Positions 35,811 through 41,651 of a stretch of DNA of 41,651 nt are shown one piece after another. This DNA is from Ruminococcus sp. AM36-2AA (GTDB taxonomy: Bacteria > Bacillota > Clostridia > Lachnospirales > Lachnospiraceae). The notes under the pieces were generated by a model. It worked only from the letters and a program-made list of their open reading frames with translations. It did not search any database and was not told the DNA's origin. Both the position numbers and the translations under genes were made by a program. The stretch's first letter is position 1. The number at the start of each line of letters is the position of its first letter. The DNA is taken from positions 22,423 through 64,073 of the forward strand of contig NZ_QTYB01000018.1 in assembly GCF_003461955.1 (NCBI RefSeq), written 5' to 3'.

Positions 35811-37522
35811 TGAGTATGAAAAACAGATTAAACACAAAAGAAATTACAACGGATGTGCTGATCATAGGCGGAGGTACCGCAGGCTGCTATGCGGCGCTGG
35901 TTCTCTCAGAACAGAAAGCCGGCAGGGTACTGATCGCAGAAAAAGCAAATATCAAGCGAAGCGGCTGTCTGGCAGCTGGTGTCAACGCCATCAATGCCTA
36001 CATTGTAAAAGGCCGCAAGCCTCAGGACTATGTAGATTACGCCACAAAAGATGCCGCCGGGATCGTAAGACAGGACCTTCTTCTTACAGCAGCGGAGAAC
36101 TTCAACGAAGTTACCGCAAAAATGGAAAAACTTGGACTTGTGATCCTGAAGGATGAAAATGGCGATTATGTAGCCAGAGGAAACCGTAACATCAAGATCA
36201 ACGGCGAGAATTTCAAACCACTTCTTGCGGATGCAGTTCATGAAGCTGAGAATGTAGATGTTCTGAATTATGTAAATATCACAGACCTTCTTGTAAAAGA
36301 CGGTCAGGTTTACGGAGCCGTTGGTTTTTCTATTATGGAAGAAACCGCTTACGTTATCCGGGCAAAAGCAGTTCTTGTTGCAACCGGCGGAGCGGCTGGA
36401 CTTTATAAACCGAACAATCCTGGATTTTCCAGACATAAGATGTGGTATCCGCCATTTAACACAGGTGCCGGATACGCAATGGGAATCCTGGCAGGCGCGG
36501 AGATGACATCTTTTGAGATGCGTTTTATTGCTCTTCGCTGCAAGGACACCATCGCTCCTACAGGAACCATCGCACAGGGTGTCGGCGCAAAACAGATCAA
36601 TGCGGCAGGCGAGATCTACGAGACAAAATACGGTCTGACCACAAGCGAGCGAGTTTACGGAACAGTCCGGGAAAATCAGCTTGGCCATGGCCCGTGTTAC
36701 CTGAAGACTACAGGGATCACGAAAGAGCAGGATGAAGATCTTCTGAAAGCTTATCTGAACATGGCACCAAGCCAGACTCTGAAATGGATCGAAAGTGGAA
36801 AAAACCCAAGTGAGCAGGATGTGGAGATCCAGGGAACAGAGCCCTATATCGTAGGCGGCCATACAGCCAGCGGCTACTGGGTAAACACAGGCCGTGAGAC
36901 TACTGTGAAAGGTCTTTATGCAGCAGGTGATGTTGCAGGCGGATGTCCCCAGAAATATGTAACAGGGGCACTTGCAGAAGGAAAACTTGCAGCACTGGAT
37001 ATGGTGAAACAGTTTTCCGCAGGATCTCTGAAAGAAGCGGATATTACCACAGAAGCGGAGATCAAAGTTCAGGAAGAAAAAATCCTTTCTCAGTACGAAA
37101 AGTTCCGTAATGAAGATGCACCGGCATTTTCCGTTGAGGAGCTTGAGGAAGCCATGCAGAAAGTCATGGACGAGTATGCGGGAGGAATTGCTTCCAATTA
37201 TCAGTTCAATGAGAAACAGCTGGATCTTGCAGATGAAAAGATCCTTAAGCTTCAGGCTCTTGCCGAAAAAACAGCGGCAGCAGATATGCATGAGCTGATG
37301 TTTGCATACGAACTTCGTGAGCGTCTCATTGTGTGTCGTTCACTGATTGCTCATCTGAAAAACCGAAAAGAGACCAGATGGCATTCTTTCAACGAAAATC
37401 TGGATCATCCGGAAACCGATGAGAAATTTTATAAATATGTAAATTCGAAACTGGAAAACGGCGAGATTAAGATCATTTTCCGTGACATTGTAAAGGAGGA
37501 CACATATGAGCATACGAATTGA
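35810..37522 (+). CDS. aprA: Adenylylsulfate reductase, alpha subunit (FAD)
   Basis: It is predicted to reduce APS to sulfite and AMP. The 570-residue flavoprotein belongs to the fumarate reductase/APS reductase family: dinucleotide loop IIGGGTAGCYAALVLSEQ, FAD-linked AGVNAINAYI, a middle ATGGAAGLYKPN, and the C-terminal AGDVAGGCPQKYVTGALAEGK. It is followed by a ferredoxin overlapping by 17 nt, the AprA-AprB order. It is shorter than AprA of sulfate reducers (about 620-660 residues). No dissimilatory genes (dsrAB, qmo) are nearby, and the operon also has cysDN and metY, so its role is assimilatory. The start could also be ATG 35816. Confidence 0.88.
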   Translation: MSMKNRLNTKEITTDVLIIGGGTAGCYAALVLSEQKAGRVLIAEKANIKRSGCLAAGVNAINAYIVKGRKPQDYVDYATKDAAGIVRQDLLLTAAENFNEVTAKMEKLGLVILKDENGDYVARGNRNIKINGENFKPLLADAVHEAENVDVLNYVNITDLLVKDGQVYGAVGFSIMEETAYVIRAKAVLVATGGAAGLYKPNNPGFSRHKMWYPPFNTGAGYAMGILAGAEMTSFEMRFIALRCKDTIAPTGTIAQGVGAKQINAAGEIYETKYGLTTSERVYGTVRENQLGHGPCYLKTTGITKEQDEDLLKAYLNMAPSQTLKWIESGKNPSEQDVEIQGTEPYIVGGHTASGYWVNTGRETTVKGLYAAGDVAGGCPQKYVTGALAEGKLAALDMVKQFSAGSLKEADITTEAEIKVQEEKILSQYEKFRNEDAPAFSVEELEEAMQKVMDEYAGGIASNYQFNEKQLDLADEKILKLQALAEKTAAADMHELMFAYELRERLIVCRSLIAHLKNRKETRWHSFNENLDHPETDEKFYKYVNSKLENGEIKIIFRDIVKEDTYEHTN

Positions 37523-37817
37523 TCAGAAAAAATGTGTTGGCTGCAGAAAGTGCAGTGAAGTATGTCCGGGAACCCTGATCGTCATGGAAAACAAAAAAGC
37601 CGTGATGAAATATCCGAAAAACTGCTGGGGCTGCGTTTCCTGTGTAAAGGAATGTAAAGCCGGCGCCATTGACTTTTTCCTTGGTGCGGATATCGGTGGT
37701 AACGGAAGTATCATGAATGTAAAAAGCGAAGGTGATATCCTTCACTGGATCATTACAAAAACAGACGGTTCCACATCCGTGATCGATGTGGATCGACGAA
37801 ATTCGAATAAATACTAG
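37506..37817 (+). CDS. aprB: Adenylylsulfate reductase, beta subunit (2[4Fe-4S] ferredoxin)
   Basis: It passes electrons to the flavin of AprA. The 103-residue product has two cluster motifs, C10-C13-C16-C20 and C40-C43-C46-C50, with a short insert between. A 50-residue C-terminal extension follows (FFLGADIGGNGSIMNVK...). AprB of sulfate reducers is about 150-165 residues with a long tail that wraps AprA. This one is shorter, in line with the shorter AprA. AAGGAGG stands before the ATG inside aprA. Confidence 0.88.
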   Translation: MSIRIDQKKCVGCRKCSEVCPGTLIVMENKKAVMKYPKNCWGCVSCVKECKAGAIDFFLGADIGGNGSIMNVKSEGDILHWIITKTDGSTSVIDVDRRNSNKY

Positions 37818-37868
37818 AAAACAGGTGCTGCCGGTTTTGGCGGCCGGAACAGGAGGATGAGATCAGAT

Positions 37869-38771
37869 ATGAGTGGATTATCACATTTGGATGAGCTGGA
37901 AGCGGAGGCAATTTACATCATCCGTGAAGTTGCAGCAGAGTGCGAAAAGCCGGTAATGCTTTATTCTATAGGAAAAGACAGTTCTGTAATGCTTCATCTT
38001 GCGATGAAAGCTTTTTACCCGGAGAAACCGCCATTCCCGTTTCTTCATGTAAATACAACCTGGAAATTTAAAGAGATGATCGAGTTCCGTGACAAGACTG
38101 CAAAAGATCTCGGGATCGAAATGCTTGAGTACATTAACCAGGACGGTGTGAAACAGGGAATCAATCCTTTTGACAGCGGTTCCGCATATACAGATATCAT
38201 GAAAACACAGGCCCTGAAACAGGCTCTTAAGAAATATGGTTTCACAGCTGCATTTGGCGGCGGCCGTCGTGATGAGGAGAAAAGCCGTGCAAAAGAGCGT
38301 ATTTTCTCCTTCCGTAACGCAGAGCAGGCCTGGGATCCGAAGAACCAGCGTCCGGAGATGTGGAAGCTTTACAATACTGAGATCAACAAAGGTGAAAGCA
38401 TCCGTGTTTTCCCAATCTCCAACTGGACTGAGACTGATATCTGGCAGTACATTAAGAGAGAAAATATCCCGATCGTTCCGCTGTATTTTGCAAAAGAGCG
38501 TCCGGTTGTATACAGAGACGGCAACATCATTATGGTGGATGACGACAGAATGCGTCTGAACCCGGGTGAGGAGCCGCAGATGAAAAAAGTTCGTTTCCGT
38601 ACTCTTGGATGCTATCCTCTGACAGGTGGTATCGAGTCTGACGCAGAAACACTGGACGAGATCATTGACGAGACTTTAAGCTCTGTGGAATCTGAGAGAA
38701 CTACACGTGTTATCGATTCCGACGGCGGAGCTGCCAGCATGGAAAAAAGAAAGAGAGAGGGGTACTTCTAG
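37869..38771 (+). CDS. cysD: Sulfate adenylyltransferase subunit 2
   Basis: This is the catalytic half of heterodimeric ATP sulfurylase, making APS from ATP and sulfate. The 300-residue protein has the PP-loop-like [21 protein letters not shown], then [45 protein letters not shown] and the C-terminal [14 protein letters not shown]. The start ATG 37869 is 12 nt after AGGAGG; ATG 37857 directly abuts that site and is less likely. cysN follows after 1 nt. No APS kinase is fused or adjacent, which fits direct reduction of APS. Confidence 0.96.
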   Translation: MSGLSHLDELEAEAIYIIREVAAECEKPVMLYSIGKDSSVMLHLAMKAFYPEKPPFPFLHVNTTWKFKEMIEFRDKTAKDLGIEMLEYINQDGVKQGINPFDSGSAYTDIMKTQALKQALKKYGFTAAFGGGRRDEEKSRAKERIFSFRNAEQAWDPKNQRPEMWKLYNTEINKGESIRVFPISNWTETDIWQYIKRENIPIVPLYFAKERPVVYRDGNIIMVDDDRMRLNPGEEPQMKKVRFRTLGCYPLTGGIESDAETLDEIIDETLSSVESERTTRVIDSDGGAASMEKRKREGYF

Positions 38772-38772
38772 G

Positions 38773-40458
38773 ATGAGCGGATTACTGAAATTTATCACTT
38801 GCGGAAGTGTGGATGATGGAAAGTCTACACTGATCGGCCATATTCTTTATGATTCCAAGCTTTTATATGCAGACCAGGAAAAAGCCCTTCTTCTGGACAG
38901 CAAGGTAGGTTCCAGAGGCGGTGCCATTGATTATTCTCTTCTTCTGGATGGTCTGATGGCTGAGCGTGAGCAGGGCATCACTATTGATGTTGCTTACCGT
39001 TATTTTACAACGGATAAGAGAAGTTTTATTGTTGCGGATACTCCTGGTCATGAAGAGTATACAAGAAACATGGCAGTTGGTGCTTCTTTTGCCCAGCTTT
39101 CCATTATTCTTGTGGATGCAAAACAGGGTGTTCTGGTGCAGACAAGACGTCATGCGCGTATCTGCGCTCTGATGGGTATCCATCATTTCGTATTTGCTGT
39201 TAATAAGATGGATCTTGTTGATTACAGTGAGAGCCGTTTTAACGAGATCGTGAAGGATATCAATGAGCTTTCAAAGACTCTGGGTCTTCAGGATGTTGTA
39301 ATCATTCCTGTCAGTGCTACAGAGGGTGATAACGTTACGAAGAAGTCTCCGAATATGCCGTGGTATACGGGCAAAGCTCTTCTGGATCATCTTGAGACTG
39401 TAGATGTTTCCGAGGCTGAGAATGTCAGCGAGTTTTATCTTCCTGTCCAGCGAGTTTCCCGTCCAAACCATGAATTCCGTGGCTTCCAGGGCCAGATCGA
39501 GAGTGGCCGGGTTCATGTAGGCGATACCATCACTACGCTCCCCAGCAACGAGACAGCGGCTGTTAAGACGATCCTGGTGGGCAGTGATAACCGTGAGGAG
39601 GCTGTTGCAGGCCAGGCTGTTACCATTCAGCTGGATAAAGAGGTGGATGTCAGCCGTGGCTGTGTTCTTACCAATAATAATGAGATTCCGGTGGCTAAAG
39701 GTTTTGAGGCTACGCTTCTCTGGATGGATGATTCCAGGCTTGAAGTGGGCAAGGAATATCTTGTGAAGCTTGGTACCAAGAAGATCGCAGGTGTGGTTAA
39801 GAGTATTGAGTTTAAGACGGATGTAAATACTGGAGAGCAGCTTCATGCAGATACCATTGAGAAGAATGAGATCGCTTTGTGTAAGATCGGTCTTTCTGAT
39901 AAGGTTGTGCTGGATGAGTTTAAGAAGAATAAGACTCTTGGTGAGCTGATCCTGATCGATCGTGTGAGTCATATGACTTCTGCGTGTGGTGTTGTGGAGT
40001 CTGTTGATACTGAGGGTGAGAAGCCTTATTTCCAGAAGGATGATGTGAAGGTTGGCGGTTATGTTTTTGAGGAGTTTTATTTTAACCTTGAGAATGCGCT
40101 GCTTTCTAAGGCGGATAAAGAGGTTAAGACTTATCATGTAGGGGATGCTGTACCTACAGAAGGTGATAGCTTCGAGTATCCGGGTTATTTTGATATTGTA
40201 TCCCTGGAGGACAATGCAGCTGTTCTTATTCGTGATAAGAAGGTGCTGGATATTATTCCGCTGGATAAGTATGCCTTTATGGGGCTTCCTGTTGTGGACG
40301 AGAGAGGTTTTGCCCTGGAGATCCGCAGTAATGATGATTATCAGCAGTTCCTGAAGGAGTTTAAGGCGGCTGATAATAAGTCGGAGTTTCATAATAAGTG
40401 GTTTAAGTTTGAGACTTACAGGAAGATTGTCTGCACGGATAATTTCTGGATGATCTAA
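38773..40458 (+). CDS. cysN: Sulfate adenylyltransferase subunit 1 (GTPase)
   Basis: This EF-Tu-like GTPase drives APS formation by CysD. The 561-residue protein has G1 GSVDDGKST (11-19), G3 DTPGHEEYTRNM and G4 NKMDLVD, then beta-barrel domains. A C-terminal extension of about 130 residues lies beyond the usual CysN core of about 430-470 (after DRVSHMTSACGVVES) and is not the CysC kinase: no second P-loop is visible. ATG 38773 has GAGAGAGGGG upstream, within the cysD end. It is the last gene of the sulfur operon and runs into a terminator. Confidence 0.94.
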   Translation: MSGLLKFITCGSVDDGKSTLIGHILYDSKLLYADQEKALLLDSKVGSRGGAIDYSLLLDGLMAEREQGITIDVAYRYFTTDKRSFIVADTPGHEEYTRNMAVGASFAQLSIILVDAKQGVLVQTRRHARICALMGIHHFVFAVNKMDLVDYSESRFNEIVKDINELSKTLGLQDVVIIPVSATEGDNVTKKSPNMPWYTGKALLDHLETVDVSEAENVSEFYLPVQRVSRPNHEFRGFQGQIESGRVHVGDTITTLPSNETAAVKTILVGSDNREEAVAGQAVTIQLDKEVDVSRGCVLTNNNEIPVAKGFEATLLWMDDSRLEVGKEYLVKLGTKKIAGVVKSIEFKTDVNTGEQLHADTIEKNEIALCKIGLSDKVVLDEFKKNKTLGELILIDRVSHMTSACGVVESVDTEGEKPYFQKDDVKVGGYVFEEFYFNLENALLSKADKEVKTYHVGDAVPTEGDSFEYPGYFDIVSLEDNAAVLIRDKKVLDIIPLDKYAFMGLPVVDERGFALEIRSNDDYQQFLKEFKAADNKSEFHNKWFKFETYRKIVCTDNFWMI

Positions 40459-40482
40459 CGAAAAACTGTATCAATAACATTA

Positions 40483-40513
40483 AGAGGCTGCATGGGTGTG
40501 CAGTCTCTTTTTT
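40483..40513 (+). terminator. Intrinsic terminator of the sulfur operon
   Basis: The stem AGAGGCTGCA/TGCAGTCTCT (one wobble) with a 6-nt loop is followed by TTTTTT. Confidence 0.9.
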
Positions 40514-40514
40514 G

Positions 40515-40840
40515 TTGAATTTGAAGGTTGTTGAGCCATCAGCGCTGCGCTGGATGGCTGAGAGGGTGGGCTTCTGCGGGAGTTTGTTGGTGATTGGACG
40601 GTTTGGTGGCTGACGGGACGCCGAGGCTCAGGATACTGTCCGGTCTGCGGCTTCGTCGGGGGCTGGCATCTAAGAAGCACACCCCTCCTGCAGAAGCAGA
40701 GCCAGCCAGTATCCTGAGCCTCGGCTGTGCATTCAGACCGGAAAGAAGAAAAGAAGCCAGCAGAGGGACGGAGGCGGGCGCTATGGCGCCCTGTCCTGGT
40801 TGTGGGGAGTTTCTTAAAGCGTATAGGGATTAAATTGGTG
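40515..40840. other. GC-rich non-coding stretch with several long inverted repeats
   Basis: There is no convincing gene. The stretch contains a hairpin AGCCATC/GATGGCT (40534-40559) with inner AGCGC/GCGCT. A perfect 18-bp inverted repeat CCGAGGCTCAGGATACTG (40621-40638)/CAGTATCCTGAGCCTCGG (40707-40724) follows. A further pair TCCGGTCTG (40639-40647)/CAGACCGGA (40734-40742) crosses it. Another pair is CTTCTGCGGGAG (about 40570)/CTCCTGCAGAAG (40685-40696). Some pairings exclude others, as in a pseudoknot or switching RNA. Open frames here have low-complexity Arg/Pro/Ser content and no family match. Confidence 0.5.
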
Positions 40841-40842
40841 AA

Positions 40843-41028
40843 GGGAAGTATTTTGAATAGAGTGGCATATAGAACGCCGGATAGGCTAAGGGAAGCATTT
40901 TGAAATAGAGTGGCATATAGAAAACTAGATCGGCAAAGAGAACCATTTTGAATATCGTAGCATACAGAAGATTGGATCGGCAAAGAGCTACATCCTGAAT
41001 ACCGAAGAATACAGACAAGAGTCAACTG
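40843..41028. repeat. Tandem array of four degenerate 47-48-bp units
   Basis: Units start near 40843, 40890, 40938 and 40985. They share (G/A)CATTTTGAATA, G(T/A)(G)GCATA(T/C)AGAA and GGATCGGCAAAG. The last unit diverges most and is the one repeated at positions 1-40 of the window. Units touch without unique spacers. The minus-strand frame gives a repetitive FYMPLY-like peptide with no family match, so translation is doubtful. Confidence 0.75.
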
Positions 41029-41132
41029 TGTTACACATCGAAGATGTAACACTGGTTTCCGTGCCCAAGAGGGTGGGGGTGCAGGGGGAGGGCCTTCGGG
41101 CTTACGGAACTCTGAGATGGCCTTCCCCCTGC
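41029..41132. other. Two strong hairpins after the 47-bp array
   Basis: GTGTTAC-ATC/GATGTAACAC forms a hairpin around 41030-41053. GCAGGGGGAGGGCC (41081-41094) pairs with GGCCTTCCCCCTGC (41119-41132) over 14 bp with one wobble. Nothing coding is supported. The rest to 41260 shows no further feature. Confidence 0.5.
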
Positions 41133-41260
41133 GTATTCCCGCATTACAATGCGACCCGCGTAGCCATGTGCAATAAGGCAATAAACAACAGTATATACCC
41201 GTTGTTATCCCCCATCTATCGCAATACAATAAAATTAATGTAAAAAAATAAAAAAAGGTG

Positions 41261-41290
41261 TTGACAAAGCATATCGCCTTCCGCTATAAT
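41261..41290 (+). promoter_or_regulatory. Promoter of tRNA-Ser
   Basis: TTGACA (41261-41266) and TATAAT (41285-41290) are both perfect boxes, with an 18-bp spacer, about 70 nt before the tRNA. Confidence 0.85.
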
Positions 41291-41363
41291 TAAACCTGCG
41301 TTTCGGATGAAAACACAGAAGAAATGCACTCCAATTTAATAAGAAATTATGAGTTCGGAGTCT

Positions 41364-41451
41364 GGAGAAGTACTCAAGAGGCCGAAGAGGTGCCCCTGCT
41401 AAGGGTATAGGTCGCTAACGCGGCGCGAGGGTTCAAATCCCTCCTTCTCCG
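41364..41451 (+). tRNA. tRNA-Ser(GCU)
   Basis: The acceptor stem GGAGAAG (41364-41370)/CTTCTCC (41444-41450) is perfect, with discriminator G41451. The anticodon loop CTGCTAA has anticodon GCT at 41398-41400, which reads AGC and AGU serine codons. The long variable arm AGGTCGCTAACGCGGC is a class II (serine) feature. The T loop is GTTCAAATC. CCA is not encoded. Confidence 0.96.
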
Positions 41452-41498
41452 TTATTTTTTTGAAAAAAATAAACTTTTCAAAAAAATAAAAAAACTTG

Positions 41499-41527
41499 TT
41501 GACAAACGCTTGCAAACATGATAAAGT
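41499..41527 (+). promoter_or_regulatory. Strong promoter, first of a tandem pair (probable rrn P1)
   Basis: TTGACA (41499-41504) and TAAAGT (41522-41527) are separated by 17 bp. Next comes AAACAAGCTGTC-GAGACAG, which can form a CTGTC/GACAG hairpin. An almost identical unit follows 92 bp on. Tandem promoters of this kind usually precede rRNA operons in this group. Confidence 0.75.
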
Positions 41528-41590
41528 AAACAAGCTGTCAGCGAGACAGAAATTCATCAAAAAAGAATTTGAAAAAAGTTGAAAAAGTAC

Positions 41591-41619
41591 TTGACAAATG
41601 ATTTGAGATGAGATAAAAT
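41591..41619 (+). promoter_or_regulatory. Strong promoter, second of a tandem pair (probable rrn P2)
   Basis: TTGACA (41591-41596) and TAAAAT (41614-41619) are separated by 17 bp. It is followed by AAACGAGCTGTC-GAGACAG as in the first unit. The window ends just after, so the transcript itself is not seen. Confidence 0.75.
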
Positions 41620-41651
41620 AAACGAGCTGTCTGAGAGACAGAACGAAAAAC

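Noticed and set aside
35906..37291. Long open frame of 461 codons on the minus strand
   Set aside because: It lies wholly inside aprA on the opposite strand, is Cys- and Phe-rich without any family motif, and has no ribosome site. The plus-strand gene has clear FAD motifs.
39271..40392. Open frame of 373 codons on the minus strand
   Set aside because: Antisense to cysN, Leu/Ile-rich low-complexity product, no motif.
38773..40458. CysC (APS kinase) fusion to CysN
   Set aside because: The C-terminal extension has no second P-loop or APS-kinase motif.
40843..41028. Possible CRISPR array
   Set aside because: The units are degenerate and contiguous, with no unique spacers of constant length and no cas genes.
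40480..41229. Minus-strand frame of 249 codons and plus-strand frame at 40594-40833 in the last gap
   Set aside because: Composition is Arg/Pro/Ser-rich or follows the 47-bp repeat (FYMPLY-like), with no family match. The inverted repeats explain the sequence better.

Overview
The window reads as chromosome from a low-to-mid GC Gram-positive anaerobe, most likely a gut member of the Lachnospiraceae. The evidence is strong AGGAGG-type ribosome sites, TTGACA/TATAAT promoters with 17-18 bp spacers, intrinsic terminators with long T runs, a BspA-like surface protein, two GH29 fucosidases, and an O2-free style of sulfur and thiamine metabolism (ThiH rather than ThiO, AprAB-type APS reductase, a compact siroheme sulfite reductase). 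The genus cannot be fixed from the sequence alone. No integrase, transposase, phage gene or CRISPR array was seen.

Layout. 1-8360: housekeeping block with rsmI, a shortened nuclease-family relic, gyrB-gyrA, a small membrane protein and plsC. 8488-12905: two cytoplasmic alpha-L-fucosidases and a secreted leucine-rich-repeat protein. 13031-13833: a MntA/HepT (MNT/HEPN) toxin-antitoxin pair. 14096-19129: a LacI-family regulator and a complete sulfate-type ABC importer (binding protein, CysT, CysW, CysA), ended by a triplicated terminator. 19286-23632: an APC-family permease with an RpiR regulator and two related cytoplasmic beta-lactamase-fold hydrolases. 23790-26572: a TPP-riboswitch-controlled thiSGH operon with no thiF. 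27004-28096: a second, solitary sulfate-binding protein. 28227-31701 (minus strand): a secreted acidic protein and a response regulator/histidine kinase pair. 31862-40513: a ten-gene sulfate assimilation operon. 40515-41340: a GC-rich, strongly folded non-coding stretch and a tandem 47-bp repeat. 41261-41651: tRNA-Ser(GCU), then two near-identical strong promoters that probably belong to an rRNA operon beyond the window.

How the genes work together. The importer brings in sulfate. CysDN activates it to APS, AprAB reduces APS to sulfite, and the siroheme protein reduces sulfite to sulfide. The same operon encodes a ThiS-like carrier, a ThiF/MoeB-like E1 enzyme, a JAMM metalloprotease, a TusA-like protein and a MetY-type O-acetylhomoserine sulfhydrylase. 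That set matches the protein-thiocarboxylate route to homocysteine known from Wolinella (HcyS/HcyF/HcyD with MetY). The whole path from external sulfate to homocysteine could therefore be encoded here, with sulfide passed on a carrier protein.

The most interesting signal is that the carrier (tail GGG-AR) and the ThiS of the thiamine operon (tail GGG-SC) both end in Gly-Gly-Gly plus a blocking dipeptide, while the thiamine operon has no thiF. This suggests that one E1/protease pair matures both carriers and links thiamine to sulfur assimilation. Operator-like sites of the form TGAAAACGTTTTCA lie before the LacI gene and before both sulfate-binding-protein genes, suggesting a local regulon.
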